From Aureimonas flava (GTDB taxonomy: Bacteria > Pseudomonadota > Alphaproteobacteria > Rhizobiales > Rhizobiaceae), in assembly GCF_003583935.1 (NCBI RefSeq), contig NZ_QYRN01000003.1, forward strand, positions 186,001-250,000: DNA of 64,000 bases, read 5' to 3'. A model generated the notes under the pieces. It was not told the DNA's origin, did no database searches, and was given only the letters and a program-made list of their open reading frames with translations. Every line of letters starts with the position of its first letter. Position 1 is the stretch's first letter. Both the position numbers and the translations under genes were made by a program. This document shows, one piece after another, positions 1 through 9,081 of this stretch.

Positions 1-414
1 GAGCTCGTCGAACACGCGCGAGAACAGGAGGTGGAACGCCTCGGTCGCCGCGCGCGTCCGCTGGAGCGCGGGCCCGAGGCAGATATGGCCGATCTCCGCG
101 ACGCCGTTGGCCGGGTCGAGGCGCATCAGCGCGGCCACGCCTTCCGCACGGTTCGAGGCGAGCGGCACGATCGCGTGGAACATCGGATCGGAGCCGAGAT
201 AGGTGGCATTGGCGAAACGTCCGAAGTCCTCGGCGTCCGCGAACGGACCGTAGGCGAGATAGTCCCACAGGCGGTCGTTGCCCCCGAAGGCCGCATGGAG
301 CTCGGCGAAGCGCCGCGCGTCGCGCACCGGCTCCACGCGGACATGGTCGCCGGTGATCGCGTTACGCCCCGGCAGCTCGCGCGGCTCCCAGTGCGACAGG
401 TCGTGGCTCGTCAT
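1..414 (-). CDS. GNAT-family N-acetyltransferase (3' end beyond window)
   Basis: The visible 138 residues are the N-terminal two thirds of a RimJ/RimL-type GNAT enzyme, which would transfer an acetyl group from acetyl-CoA to an amine. Recognisable pieces are the early strand 'DHVRVEPV', the segment 'LWDYLAYGPF' and the acetyl-CoA-binding region 'LGPALQRTRAATEAFH', a phrase typical of this subfamily. The ATG at 414 overlaps the stop of the upstream lipoprotein hydrolase gene as ATGA, so the two are probably translationally coupled. The C-terminus lies left of position 1, so completeness cannot be judged. The substrate is unknown. Confidence 0.85.
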   Translation of the reverse strand, partial: MTSHDLSHWEPRELPGRNAITGDHVRVEPVRDARRFAELHAAFGGNDRLWDYLAYGPFADAEDFGRFANATYLGSDPMFHAIVPLASNRAEGVAALMRLDPANGVAEIGHICLGPALQRTRAATEAFHLLFSRVFDEL

Positions 415-1292
415 CGCGATCGGTCCTTCAGAAACGCCAGAACGTCCTCGCGCACCCGCCGGTCGCCGAGCGGCAGGGCTGTGGCAAGGGAGCTGACCGT
501 ACCGATATGGTCGAGCTCGGGATAGAGAGCCTCGGTGACGGGAACGCCCGCCCGGCGAAGATGCCGCGCCAGCGAGCGTGTGTTCTCGGGGTCGACGGTG
601 GTGTCCTTCAGCCCGTGTGCCAGGAACGCCGGCGGGTCGCCCCTCCCGACGAAGCGCACGGGCTGGCTCGCCTCGCGCAGCGCTGGCGGAAAGATGCGCT
701 TGTAGCGCTCTTCCTTGAGCGGCAGGAAATCGTAGGGACCCGACAGGCCGACGAAGCCCGCGATCGCCCGGTCGGGCGCTTCGGCAGCGGCGAGGTAGCG
801 GGCGTCGAAGGCGAGGAGCGCGGCGATCTGTGCGCCAGCCGAATGGCCCATCAGGAACAGCGGATGGCGCCCCGGCTCGACGCCCGCCCCGCCCCGTCGC
901 GCCAGCCGTTCGATCGCGGAAACCGCCCGCGCGCCGTCCTCGACGAAGGCGGGGAAACGCACGTCCGGGTAGACCCGATAGTCCGGGATCGCCACGATGT
1001 AGCCGGCCGAGGCGAGCGACTGGCCGACGAAGGGATAGATCGCCTTGAAGCCGGAATCCCAGCTTCCGCCGTAGAAGAACACGACGATCGGGGTCGAGGC
1101 CGTGGCCGTGTCGGGCACGTAGAGATCGAACGTGCCGCGCTCGCCCGGCATGTAGCGCAGGTTGCGCACCGTCTCGAAGCCGGCGCGGCTGGTGACGGAA
1201 TTGAGGAGCGCGGCGCCCGAACAGGCCGTCACAAGGCCGGCCAGCGACAGGAGGAGGAGCAGACGGGTGATGGAGCGCAAGGGGGATCGCAC
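411..1292 (-). CDS. Alpha/beta-hydrolase lipoprotein (esterase/lipase-like)
   Basis: This is a 293-residue alpha/beta hydrolase of the carboxylesterase/kynurenine-formamidase-like group. The N-terminus is a lipoprotein signal peptide with a run of leucines and the lipobox 'LVTAC', so the protein should be anchored in the periplasm. The oxyanion segment 'FFYGGSWDSG', the nucleophile elbow 'GHSAGAQ', an aspartate in 'LKDTTVDPENT' and a histidine in 'LDHIGTV' give a complete catalytic triad. The start is GTG at 1292, which leaves the signal peptide in the usual place. It overlaps the downstream GNAT gene by four bases. The physiological ester substrate cannot be deduced. Confidence 0.85.
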   Translation of the reverse strand: MRSPLRSITRLLLLLSLAGLVTACSGAALLNSVTSRAGFETVRNLRYMPGERGTFDLYVPDTATASTPIVVFFYGGSWDSGFKAIYPFVGQSLASAGYIVAIPDYRVYPDVRFPAFVEDGARAVSAIERLARRGGAGVEPGRHPLFLMGHSAGAQIAALLAFDARYLAAAEAPDRAIAGFVGLSGPYDFLPLKEERYKRIFPPALREASQPVRFVGRGDPPAFLAHGLKDTTVDPENTRSLARHLRRAGVPVTEALYPELDHIGTVSSLATALPLGDRRVREDVLAFLKDRSR

Positions 1293-1326
1293 GAAGGGAT
1301 TGCGGGACCCCCACGAAGATGGGACG

Positions 1327-1359
1327 GGCGGGGGCGGCGACCAGACGGCCGCGCCCGCC
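1327..1359 (-). terminator. GC-rich hairpin after the aldolase gene
   Basis: Twelve-base arms (1327-1338 and 1348-1359) pair with one mismatch around a nine-base loop, starting about nine bases beyond the KDPG aldolase stop codon in the direction of transcription. There is no clear T-run, so it may only be a partial or Rho-assisted terminator. Confidence 0.4.
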
Positions 1360-1367
1360 CCCGAGCG

Positions 1368-2009
1368 TCAGCGGCGGGCGAGAGCGGCCGCCTCGCGCGC
1401 CAGCGCCGTGATCTCCTCGAACCGTCCGGCCGCCACCATCTCCTTGGGCGCGACCCAGGATCCGCCCACGCATACGACGTTGGGCAGCGCCAGGTACTCG
1501 GCGACGTTCTTCGGGCTCACCCCTCCGGTCGGGCAGAAGCGGATGCCCTGGAACACGGGAGCCAGCGCCTTCAGGTAGGGGATGCCGCCGAGCTGCTCGG
1601 CCGGGAAGAACTTGAGGATCTCGTAGCCTTCCTCGATCATCGCCATCAGCTCGCTCGGCGTGGCCGCGCCGGGCAGGAGCGGCACGTCGGAGGTCTTGGC
1701 GGCGTCCAGCACCTCGTGCGTCGTGCCGGGCGACACGATGAAGCGCGCGCCGGCTTCCACCGCCTTGTCGAACTGGCGCGGGGTGAGGATCGTGCCGGCG
1801 CCGCACAGCGCCTCGGGCACCTCGGCCGAGATCGCCTTGATCGCCTCCAGCGCGGCAGGGGTGCGCAGCGTCACCTCGATGCCCGGCAGGCCGCCGGCCG
1901 CGAGCGCCCGCGCGAGGTTGACGCCGTCGGCCGCGCTGTCCACCGCGACCACGGGCATGACGGGCTGCCCCGTCAGGATTTCCATCAGGGCATGGGTCTT
2001 CTGGGTCAT
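1368..2009 (-). CDS. eda: 2-dehydro-3-deoxy-phosphogluconate (KDPG) aldolase
   Basis: Eda cleaves KDPG to pyruvate and glyceraldehyde 3-phosphate in the Entner-Doudoroff pathway; it is a cytosolic class I aldolase working through a Schiff-base lysine. The 213-residue length is normal for the family. Visible signatures are the glutamate-containing strand 'GIEVTLRTP', the phosphate-proximal 'GAGTIL', 'FIVSPGT', and the Schiff-base lysine in 'EILKFFPAE', followed by 'FCPTGGV'. The ATG at 2009 gives a complete barrel. It stands alone between a hydrolase gene and otsA on the same strand, with a 90-base gap to otsA. No edd gene is in the window. Some homologues also cleave 2-keto-4-hydroxyglutarate. 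Confidence 0.95.
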   Translation of the reverse strand: MTQKTHALMEILTGQPVMPVVAVDSAADGVNLARALAAGGLPGIEVTLRTPAALEAIKAISAEVPEALCGAGTILTPRQFDKAVEAGARFIVSPGTTHEVLDAAKTSDVPLLPGAATPSELMAMIEEGYEILKFFPAEQLGGIPYLKALAPVFQGIRFCPTGGVSPKNVAEYLALPNVVCVGGSWVAPKEMVAAGRFEEITALAREAAALARR

Positions 2010-2099
2010 CGGCTCTCTGATCCTCGCGGACGGCTGGCTCTCCGGCGAGCTTTAGCCCAAGCGCGGGCCCGCCGGAACCCCGCCGATCCGTTCGATCCG

Positions 2100-3551
2100 C
2101 TACCAGCTCATCGCCATGCCGGAGCGGAATCGATCCCACCAGGACCGCGGCTGGAGATCGCGCTCGGCCGGCGCGTCGAGCACGGCCAGGAACGTCTCGC
2201 ACCAGTTGTGCGCGGTGTTGGCGAAGACGCGCGCGCGCATCGCCTCGTGCCGACGCTGGCGCTCCTCCAGGGGCATCTCGAGCGCCTGGCGCAGGGCACG
2301 CGCAAGATCGTCCGGCGAGTAGGGATTGACGATCAGGGCCTCTGGCAGCTCCGCCCTCGCGCCGGCGAAGCGCGACAGGATCAGCACGCCGGGATCGGCG
2401 CGGTCCTGCGCCGCCACGAACTCCTTGGCCACGAGGTTCATGCCGTCGCGAAGCGGCGTGACCATGCAGATCTGGGCCGCTCGGTAGATCCCGGCGAGCG
2501 CACGCCGGGTGAAGCCGTTAACCATGATCTGGATCGGGTTCCAGTCGAGCGTGGCGAAGCGGCCGTTGATGTTGCCGGCCAGGCCTTCGAGTTCGACCCG
2601 GAGGTCCGCGTAGGCCTCCACCTCACCGCGCGACAGGGGCGCGACCTGAAGGAACTGCGTCTGGCCGCGCAGGTCGGCGTTGTCCTCCAGCAGCAGCTCG
2701 TAGCCGCGGAACCGCTCCACGATGCCCTTGGAATAGTCCATCCGATCGACGCCGACGATCTGATGGCGCCCGTGCGAGATGCTCCCCACCATCCGCTCGT
2801 GCTCGCGCGCCTCGTCCGAGACGGCGAACTCCGCAAACCCTTCCGCATCGATGCCGATCGGGAAAGCGGAGGCCCGCACGATCCGCCCGTCGGCGGTGCG
2901 CAGCCGGTCTCCGTCGATGTCTTCGGCACCGAACTCCTGGGTGCAGAAGGCCACGAAGTTGCGACGATCGTTGTCGGTCTGGAAGCCGATCACGTCGAAG
3001 TCGAGCATCGCGCGCACGAGGTCCTGGCTCGCGGGCAGCGCGGTGAGCATGTCGGGCGGGCAGAAGGGAATATGGAGGAAGAACCCGAGGCGCCCGTCGT
3101 AGCCCGCCTTGCGCAGCTCCTGGCCCAGGAAAAAGAAGTGGTAGTCGTGGACCCAGACGAGGTCGTCGGCCTCCAGGAGCGGCGTCAACCGTTCGGCGAA
3201 GCGGCGGTTGACCGCGCGATACACGCGCTCCGACTCCCGGTCGAAGGCGGCGATGTCGAGCCGGTAGTGCAGGAGCGGCCAGAGCGAGCGGTTGGCGTAG
3301 CCGAAGTAGAAGCCCTCGATCTCCTGCTCGCTAAGGTCAATGGTCTTCAGCGCGGTGTGGCCGTGCTCCTCCACGCGGATCTCGCTGCCCGTGCCCTCGG
3401 GCGTGATCTGGCCGCTCCAGCCGAACCACAGCCCGCCGCGCCGCCGCAGCGCGTCGGCCAGTCCCACCGCGAGCCCGCCGGCCTTGCCCTCGTCGCTCAG
3501 GGGCCCGACCCGGTTGGATACGACCACCAGCCGATGATTGTCGCCTGCCAT
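2100..3551 (-). CDS. otsA: Trehalose-6-phosphate synthase OtsA
   Basis: OtsA (483 residues, GT20) joins UDP-glucose and glucose 6-phosphate to give trehalose 6-phosphate, which OtsB then dephosphorylates; trehalose is an osmoprotectant. The N-terminal '[10 protein letters not shown]' and '[14 protein letters not shown]' glycine-rich loop, the '[16 protein letters not shown]' segment, '[11 protein letters not shown]' and '[18 protein letters not shown]' are standard OtsA signatures, and length matches the family. Only three bases separate its start from the stop of otsB, which is transcribed first, so the pair forms an otsBA operon. The protein ends 'GMAMSW'. No regulatory site was recognised. 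Confidence 0.96.
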   Translation of the reverse strand: MAGDNHRLVVVSNRVGPLSDEGKAGGLAVGLADALRRRGGLWFGWSGQITPEGTGSEIRVEEHGHTALKTIDLSEQEIEGFYFGYANRSLWPLLHYRLDIAAFDRESERVYRAVNRRFAERLTPLLEADDLVWVHDYHFFFLGQELRKAGYDGRLGFFLHIPFCPPDMLTALPASQDLVRAMLDFDVIGFQTDNDRRNFVAFCTQEFGAEDIDGDRLRTADGRIVRASAFPIGIDAEGFAEFAVSDEAREHERMVGSISHGRHQIVGVDRMDYSKGIVERFRGYELLLEDNADLRGQTQFLQVAPLSRGEVEAYADLRVELEGLAGNINGRFATLDWNPIQIMVNGFTRRALAGIYRAAQICMVTPLRDGMNLVAKEFVAAQDRADPGVLILSRFAGARAELPEALIVNPYSPDDLARALRQALEMPLEERQRRHEAMRARVFANTAHNWCETFLAVLDAPAERDLQPRSWWDRFRSGMAMSW

Positions 3552-3554
3552 TCC

Positions 3555-4313
3555 TTATGAAGCCTCTTTCATGCCGTCCGCCCCCAAGCCTGGCTCCGAT
3601 CCGAGCCAGCGATGGACCGAATCCACGCAGGAGAGGCGATAGTCCGCCTCGCTGGGTCCGTTCCCCACCTTGATCGACACGCCGTTCAGCGCCTTCACCG
3701 CGGCGAAGCCGAACTCGTCGGTCGTATCGTCGCCGAGATAGACGGGCACCCTACCCACGAAGGGCTCGCGGGTCATGAAGGCCGACAGGGCCTTGCCCTT
3801 GTCCATGCCGCCGAGATGCACCTCGACGATGTTGTCGCCCTTCATAACCGCGAAGCCCGGCTCGTCGGCCACCGAACGCTGGACGAGCTCCACCGCTGCC
3901 CCCTCCAGTTCGGGATGCCCGCGATAGTGGACGACCAGCGAGGTGCCCTTGTCCTCCAGCCGCAGGCGCGGCTCCTCGGTCACCCCGACCGACAGCACGA
4001 GGCGGATCGGGTCGAGGCCGGCCGGCCCGGCGAGCGGGACGATGGGGCCGCCGGGCTCCTCGCGGCGCTCCAACCCATGGATCCCGCCGGCGGCGAAGGC
4101 CAGCGGCGACAGGAACCGGTCAAGATCGGCGATGCGGCGACCGCTGAGGAGCGCGAAGGCGCCGGCGCACTGACGCTGGAGGACGCCCAGTCGCTGCACC
4201 GCCTCCGGCGAGATGCGGACGTCTTCGGGCCGATCCACGAGTTCGACGAGCGTCCCGTCGAAGTCGATGAACAGCGCGTGGCGGGCGGGATCGAGCGGCG
4301 GGGGGAGGTTCAT
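3555..4313 (-). CDS. otsB: Trehalose-6-phosphate phosphatase OtsB
   Basis: OtsB removes the phosphate from trehalose 6-phosphate. It is a HAD-superfamily enzyme: the nucleophile motif 'FIDFDGTLVE' places Asp17 and Asp19 near the N-terminus, and the late metal-binding motif 'YLGDDTTDEFGF' is intact. I chose the ATG at 4313 because it begins just before the HAD motif and gives 252 residues, the normal size; a longer reading frame upstream has no recognisable sequence. It is the first gene of an otsBA operon and is followed by otsA after three bases. Confidence 0.94.
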   Translation of the reverse strand: MNLPPPLDPARHALFIDFDGTLVELVDRPEDVRISPEAVQRLGVLQRQCAGAFALLSGRRIADLDRFLSPLAFAAGGIHGLERREEPGGPIVPLAGPAGLDPIRLVLSVGVTEEPRLRLEDKGTSLVVHYRGHPELEGAAVELVQRSVADEPGFAVMKGDNIVEVHLGGMDKGKALSAFMTREPFVGRVPVYLGDDTTDEFGFAAVKALNGVSIKVGNGPSEADYRLSCVDSVHRWLGSEPGLGADGMKEAS

Positions 4314-4539
4314 GGGCCCCAAGATAGGGGAAACGGCGCGCATGCCTACCCATGAATTGCACACGAATCCGCCTTTGCCCGGCCACAATGCGCCGAACCG
4401 CGCCGCCGCAACCGCTCCCCTCCCCCGCTTCGGGAACTCGGCGGACCGTCGCGCGACGCTGCATTGCAGGATACGCAGTGACGCGCCGATCACGGAAACG
4501 GCCAAGGCCTGCGAGGCGCGGAAGGCCGGAACGCGAAAC

Positions 4540-4568
4540 GGCCGGCGCGCCGCCGAAGCGCGCCGGCC
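4540..4568 (-). terminator. Terminator-like hairpin after the D-amino acid dehydrogenase gene
   Basis: A perfect 11-base inverted repeat (4540-4550 with 4558-4568) and a 7-base loop lie 22 bases beyond the stop of the upstream oxidoreductase, in the 277-base gap before otsB. On the minus strand it is followed by GTTTCG, a short T-run. The rest of the gap (4314-4539) shows no gene and probably carries the otsB promoter. Confidence 0.6.
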
Positions 4569-4590
4569 GCCGAACGTGCGACCGGGTCGG

Positions 4591-5904
4591 TCAGGCGGCT
4601 TCGGTGAGGCGCTCGGCCTGCGCACGCACGGCGGGAACAGGCTTGAGCTCGGAGCGCACCACCGTCCCGGGCGCGGCGTGGTCGCCCGCCACTTCCGCCG
4701 CGATCGTGTCGGCGGTGATCGCCGAGAGCGTCCAGCCGAGATGGCCGTGTCCGGTGTTGTAGTAGACGCCCTTCGCCGAGCCGCGCCCGACACGCGGCAT
4801 CATGTCCGGCATCATCGGGCGCAGACCCGCCCAAGGGACGACCGAGGCGGTGGACACACCGGGGAAGCGGTGACGGCACCAGTCCACCAGCGGCTTGATG
4901 CGATCCATGCGGATGTCGCGGTTCTCGCCCGCGAACTCGGCCGTACCGGCGATGCGCAGCCGGTCGGCGCCGAGGCGGCTGGTCACGATCTTGGCCTTGT
5001 CGTCGAGCAGCGAGACGTAGGGCGCGCCCTCGCGGCTCGCTTCGTCGGCGAGGTTCACGGTGATCGAGTAGCCCTTCACCGGATAGACGTTGACGCGGTC
5101 GCCGAGTTGGGCGGCGAAGCGGCGGCTGGCGACGCCCGCGCAGACCACCACGGCGTCGAAGTCCTCGCGCGCTTCCTCGGCCTCGCTGCCGACGGGGCGC
5201 GAGAACACGGCAGCGCCCCCTTCGGCGCGCGTCGACAGGCGCGTCACGTCCGCCTCGTAGCGGATCCGGCCGCCGCGACGGACCACCGCCTCGGCCAGGC
5301 CGCGCGTGTACTTGTGGATGTCGCCGGTGAAGTCGGATTCGGTGAAGAACCCCCCGTGGAACGTGCCGGCCAGCGCCGGCTCGATCGCGTGGATCTCATC
5401 GTCGGTCACGCTGCGGCGCTCGAGCCCGCCCTTGGCGTAGAGCGCGCTGACGCGGGCGGCGTGCTCGTACTCGGCCTTGGACTCGTAGACATGGAGGATG
5501 CCGCGCTTCACGAGGTCGAACTCGAAGCCCTCGCGCTCGGCCATCTCGACCAGATGGCGGCGGGCGGCGATGGCGAGCTTCACGGTGGCGACCGTGTTCT
5601 CCTCGTAGGAGCGCGCGGCCAGCACGAACTCGGCCATCCAGGACAGCTTGTGCCACGTCGGCGCGGGGTGGACGAGCAGCGGCGCGTCCTTGCGCAGCAT
5701 CCACTTCACGCCCTTGATGAAGGTCGAGGGCGAATTCCACACCTCGGCGTTGGAGGCCGAAAGCTGACCGCCGTTGGCGAAGGAGGTCTCCATGGCCGAA
5801 TAGGCGTTGCGGTCGAAGACCGTCACGTCGAGGCCCTGGGAGAGAAGCTTATAGGCGGTGGTGATGCCGGTGATGCCGGCGCCGATGACGGCCACTGAGG
5901 TCAC
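4591..5904 (-). CDS. dadA: D-amino acid dehydrogenase / glycine oxidase-family flavoenzyme (DadA-like)
   Basis: This FAD-dependent oxidoreductase resembles the DadA small subunit, which oxidatively deaminates D-amino acids to 2-oxo acids at the inner face of the membrane. The dinucleotide-binding motif 'VAVIGAGITGITTAY' is at the very N-terminus, and 'ETSFANGGQLSASNAEVW' is typical of DadA. I prefer GTG at 5904 because AAAGGA lies six bases upstream and the protein then begins directly at the FAD motif; an ATG at 5928 would add eight residues. The leader contains a tandem glycine riboswitch, which argues that glycine is a substrate or is physiologically linked. Substrate choice between glycine and D-amino acids is open. 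Confidence 0.88.
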   Translation of the reverse strand: MTSVAVIGAGITGITTAYKLLSQGLDVTVFDRNAYSAMETSFANGGQLSASNAEVWNSPSTFIKGVKWMLRKDAPLLVHPAPTWHKLSWMAEFVLAARSYEENTVATVKLAIAARRHLVEMAEREGFEFDLVKRGILHVYESKAEYEHAARVSALYAKGGLERRSVTDDEIHAIEPALAGTFHGGFFTESDFTGDIHKYTRGLAEAVVRRGGRIRYEADVTRLSTRAEGGAAVFSRPVGSEAEEAREDFDAVVVCAGVASRRFAAQLGDRVNVYPVKGYSITVNLADEASREGAPYVSLLDDKAKIVTSRLGADRLRIAGTAEFAGENRDIRMDRIKPLVDWCRHRFPGVSTASVVPWAGLRPMMPDMMPRVGRGSAKGVYYNTGHGHLGWTLSAITADTIAAEVAGDHAAPGTVVRSELKPVPAVRAQAERLTEAA

Positions 5905-5944
5905 GACAGGTCCTTTCCCCGCACTCATGCGGGTTGCCTTCGTG

Positions 5945-6135
5945 CCCCTCCGTCACTGGCCTGAGAGTTTCACGGCGGGGGAAGCATTCCCTCGTCCGCT
6001 TTCTCCTTCGGCGGACGGCCAAACGAGCCGTCACTCTCCGGATATGATTCACGCCGCGCGGTCCGTTTGCCTGAGAGTTTCCGGGGCGGTTGCTCCTTCG
6101 GCGCCGGTCTCGAGGACCGATCTCTCCCGCAGCGG
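5945..6135 (-). ncRNA. Tandem glycine riboswitch (two aptamers)
   Basis: Read on the minus strand, two aptamer copies follow each other. Aptamer 1 (about 6132-6056) has GGGAGAGA, then GCCGAAGGAGCAA and AAACTCTCAGGCAAA. Aptamer 2 (about 6043-5945) has CCGGAGAG, then CGCCGAAGGAGAAA and AAACTCTCAGGC. These are the conserved boxes of the gcvT-type glycine riboswitch, and the tandem arrangement with a short linker is the classical form. It sits immediately upstream of the DadA-like gene, so it probably switches that gene on when glycine accumulates. The expression platform was not resolved by eye. Confidence 0.93.
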
Positions 6136-6216
6136 GCGATGACTCCGACATATGGCATGGCGCGCAAAGGGGCAAGGTCAAAGAATTCGCAACCCTGCCC
6201 GATCGCCGCGTCCCGG

Positions 6217-7278
6217 TCAGCCGTCGACGCGCCGTCCCGTCTCGGCGGAGAAGAGGTGGAGCGCCGCCGGATCGAAGCCGATGCGCACCCGTTCCCCGAG
6301 GTCCTTGCGCACGTGGCCGGGGGTGCGGAGCGCGATGTCGGCGCCGCCGGACGGCAGGGCCCCGTAGAGATAGGTCTCGGCGCCCACCCGCTCGATGGCG
6401 TTCAGCGTCACCTCCGTCGCGGGGCGCCCGTCCCCGGGCCCCTCCAGGATCGAGACGTGCTCGGGGCGGATGCCGAGAACGTGCGAGGCGCCGGGTGCGG
6501 CAACGAGCGCGCGATCCATGCCGTCGATCGCCATGGCGTCGGCCAGCGGCACGAGGTTCATGGCGGGCGAGCCGATGAAGCCGGCCACGAACAGCGAGGC
6601 CGGCCGCTCGTAGACCTCGATCGGCGTGCCGACCTGCTCGACCCGCCCCCCGTTCAGCACCACCAGCCGGTCAGCCAGGGTCATGGCCTCCAGCTGGTCG
6701 TGGGTGACGTAGAGGCTGGTCGTGCTCAGCCGCTTCTGCAGGCGGCGGATCTCGGCGCGCATGGACACGCGCAGCTTCGCGTCGAGATTGGACAAGGGCT
6801 CGTCGAACAGGAAGGCCGCCGGCTCGCGCACGATGGCACGGCCCATGGCCACGCGCTGGCGCTGTCCGCCCGAGAGCTGGCCCGGCTTGCGGTCGAGATA
6901 GGTCTCGATCTCGAGTGCCCGCGCCGCCTCGCCGATCCGCCGCTCGATCTCCTGCGCCGGCATCTTCCGGTTCTTGAGACCGTAGGCAAGGTTCTGCCGC
7001 ACGCTCATGTGCGGGTACAGGGCGTAGTTCTGGAACACCATGGCGATGTCGCGGTCGGCCGGCTCCAGGTCGTTGACGCGCCGGTCGCCGATCCGCACCT
7101 CGCCGCCGGTGATCGGCTCCAGCCCCGCCACCATGCGCAGCAGCGTGGACTTGCCGCAGCCGGACGGGCCGACCAGCACGACGAACTCGCCGTCCGCGAT
7201 GTCGAGCGAGATGCCCTTCACCGCTTCCTGCCCGTTGGGATAGGTCTTGCGGACGTCGCTGAGTGTGATCGAGGCCAT
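6217..7278 (-). CDS. ugpC: sn-glycerol-3-phosphate ABC transporter ATP-binding protein
   Basis: UgpC is the ATPase of the UgpBAEC importer. Walker A 'GPSGCGKST' (residues 37-45), the signature 'LSGGQRQR', Walker B '[16 protein letters not shown]' and the switch-histidine segment '[10 protein letters not shown]' are all present, followed by a C-terminal TOBE/regulatory domain of about 120 residues typical of MalK/UgpC ATPases. The start at 7278 is chosen because the ATG overlaps the ugpE stop by one base (TAATG); a longer in-frame extension would run into ugpE. The 353-residue length is normal. It is the last gene of the operon. Confidence 0.94.
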   Translation of the reverse strand: MASITLSDVRKTYPNGQEAVKGISLDIADGEFVVLVGPSGCGKSTLLRMVAGLEPITGGEVRIGDRRVNDLEPADRDIAMVFQNYALYPHMSVRQNLAYGLKNRKMPAQEIERRIGEAARALEIETYLDRKPGQLSGGQRQRVAMGRAIVREPAAFLFDEPLSNLDAKLRVSMRAEIRRLQKRLSTTSLYVTHDQLEAMTLADRLVVLNGGRVEQVGTPIEVYERPASLFVAGFIGSPAMNLVPLADAMAIDGMDRALVAAPGASHVLGIRPEHVSILEGPGDGRPATEVTLNAIERVGAETYLYGALPSGGADIALRTPGHVRKDLGERVRIGFDPAALHLFSAETGRRVDG

Positions 7279-8126
7279 TACTTTTCCGATTCCACGAGGC
7301 CCTTGACGAACCATCGCTGCATCAGGACCACCACGAGGACGGGCGGCAGAATGGCGAGGATCGCCGTCACCATCACGAGGTTCCAGGGCGTGTCGGCGTC
7401 GGCGAAGGAGATCATCTTCCTCAGGCCGATGACGATCGTGTTCATGGAGTTGTCGTTGGTGACGAGGAGCGGCCAGAGATACTGCGTCCAGCCGTAGATG
7501 AAGAGGATGACGAAGAGCGCGGCGATGTTGGTCCGCGACAGGGGTAGGAGGATGTCCCGGAAGAAGCGCATCGGCCCCGCCGCGTCGACGCGCGCGGCCT
7601 CCACCAGTTCGCCCGGGATGGTCAGGAAGAACTGGCGGAACAGGAGCGTCGCCGTGGCCGAGGCGATCAGCGGCAGGATCAGCCCGGCATAGGTATCGAT
7701 CAGGCCGAGATCGACCATGACCTTGTAGGTGGGCAGGATGCGCACCTCGACGGGCAGCATCAGCGTCAGGAAGATCATCCAGAAGAAGGCCATCCGGAAC
7801 GGAAAGCGGAAGAACACGATCGCGAAGGCCGACAGGAGCGAGATCACGATCTTGCCGACGGCGATGCCGAGCGCCATCACGAACGTGTTGAACAGCAGCG
7901 TCCAGACGTCGACGCCGCCGATGCGCCCGACGCCGCCGAACAACGCCTGGCCGTAGTTCTCGGCGAACCGGTCCCCCGGCAGGAGCGGCAGCGGCGGACG
8001 CAGGATCTCGGGGATCGACAACGTCGAGGCGACGAACGTGTAGTAGATCGGAAAGGCGACGATCAGGACGCCGAGGATCAGCACGACATGGGCGGTCGCG
8101 GTGGCGAAGGGGCGGTTCTCGATCAT
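7278..8126 (-). CDS. ugpE: sn-glycerol-3-phosphate ABC transporter permease UgpE
   Basis: UgpE (282 residues) is one of two inner-membrane subunits of the glycerol-3-phosphate importer. It is of the MalG type, with a first hydrophobic segment '[19 protein letters not shown]', a periplasmic loop, then further membrane spans and the cytoplasmic coupling segment '[20 protein letters not shown]' (EAA loop) that contacts UgpC. It starts four bases after the ugpA stop and overlaps ugpC by one base, so translation is tightly coupled. Confidence 0.93.
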   Translation of the reverse strand: MIENRPFATATAHVVLILGVLIVAFPIYYTFVASTLSIPEILRPPLPLLPGDRFAENYGQALFGGVGRIGGVDVWTLLFNTFVMALGIAVGKIVISLLSAFAIVFFRFPFRMAFFWMIFLTLMLPVEVRILPTYKVMVDLGLIDTYAGLILPLIASATATLLFRQFFLTIPGELVEAARVDAAGPMRFFRDILLPLSRTNIAALFVILFIYGWTQYLWPLLVTNDNSMNTIVIGLRKMISFADADTPWNLVMVTAILAILPPVLVVVLMQRWFVKGLVESEK

Positions 8127-8130
8127 CGCC

Positions 8131-9015
8131 TCACCCGTAGTGCACGCGCCGCTCGACGAAGCGGAACTGGAACGCGGTGAGCGCGACCACGATGGCCATC
8201 AGGATCACCGACTGCGCGGCCGAACCGCCGAGGTTTAGGTTCACGAACCCGTCCGTATAGACCTTGTAGACCAGCGTCTCGGTGGCCTTGGCGGGGCCGC
8301 CGCCCGTCACCGAATCGATGATGCCGAACGTGTCGAAGAAGGCGTAGACGGTGTTGACCACCAGCAGGAAGAACGTGGTGGGGGCGATCAGCGGGAAGAC
8401 GATGGTCCAGAACCGCTTCGGCCCCCTCGCCCCGTCGATCGCCGCCGCCTCGATCAGCGAGCGCGGGATGGACTGGAGCGCCGCCACGAAGAACAGGAAG
8501 TTGTAGGAGATCTGCTTCCAGGCCGCCGCGACCACCACGAGCAGCATCGCCTGATCGCCCTTCAGGAGCGGATCCCAGCCGTAGCCGGCCGAGCGCAGCA
8601 TGTAGGCGAAGGTGCCCATGGTCGGGTTGAACATGAAGAGCCAGAGCATGCCGGCGATGGCGGGCGCCACCGCGTAGGGCCAGATCAGCAGCGTCCGGTA
8701 GAAGGCCCGGCCGCGCAGCACCTTCTCGGCCGAGGTGGCCAGGAGCAGCGCCAGCCCCATGGCCAGCACGGCGGTGCAGAGGCTGAAGACGACCGTGGTC
8801 CGCAGCGCGTGGAGATAGCCGGGGTCGCCGAGCACCTGGGCGAAGTTGGCAAGGCCCACGAACTCGGTCTTCAGCCCGAAGGCGTCCTCGCGCAGCACCG
8901 ACTGGTAGAGCGCCTGCGCGCCCGGCCAGTAGAAGAACACCAGGGTGACCAGGACCTGCGGCGCGAGCAGCAGGTAGGGCAGGAACTTGTTGGGAAAGAT
9001 GACGCGGGTCTGCAA
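8131..9015 (-). CDS. ugpA: sn-glycerol-3-phosphate ABC transporter permease UgpA
   Basis: UgpA (294 residues) is the MalF-type partner permease of UgpE. The first hydrophobic span '[19 protein letters not shown]' is followed by a periplasmic region and further membrane segments; the EAA coupling loop is visible as '[20 protein letters not shown]'. It follows ugpB after a 66-base gap that contains a strong hairpin, and is followed by ugpE after four bases. Membership of the Ugp system rests on family resemblance of all four subunits and their order BAEC. Confidence 0.92.
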   Translation of the reverse strand: MQTRVIFPNKFLPYLLLAPQVLVTLVFFYWPGAQALYQSVLREDAFGLKTEFVGLANFAQVLGDPGYLHALRTTVVFSLCTAVLAMGLALLLATSAEKVLRGRAFYRTLLIWPYAVAPAIAGMLWLFMFNPTMGTFAYMLRSAGYGWDPLLKGDQAMLLVVVAAAWKQISYNFLFFVAALQSIPRSLIEAAAIDGARGPKRFWTIVFPLIAPTTFFLLVVNTVYAFFDTFGIIDSVTGGGPAKATETLVYKVYTDGFVNLNLGGSAAQSVILMAIVVALTAFQFRFVERRVHYG

Positions 9016-9040
9016 GCGGACGCCCTGGCTGGATGAGTGC

Positions 9041-9067
9041 GCGCCCCGCCGGATGCCGGCGGGGCGC
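9041..9067 (-). terminator. Intercistronic hairpin ugpB-ugpA
   Basis: Two perfect 12-base arms (9041-9052 and 9056-9067) flank a three-base loop, 14 bases past the ugpB stop. There is no T-run. Such a stem between a binding-protein gene and its permease genes usually protects the upstream message or partly terminates, so more binding protein than permease is made. Confidence 0.7.
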
Positions 9068-9081
9068 CTGGAACGGGTGGG

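Noticed and set aside
507-3560. 1017-codon open frame on the plus strand opposite aldolase and otsA
   Set aside because: It is the antisense shadow of real GC-rich genes, has no recognisable domain, and its composition (Arg, Gly, His rich) is typical of reverse-frame translation.
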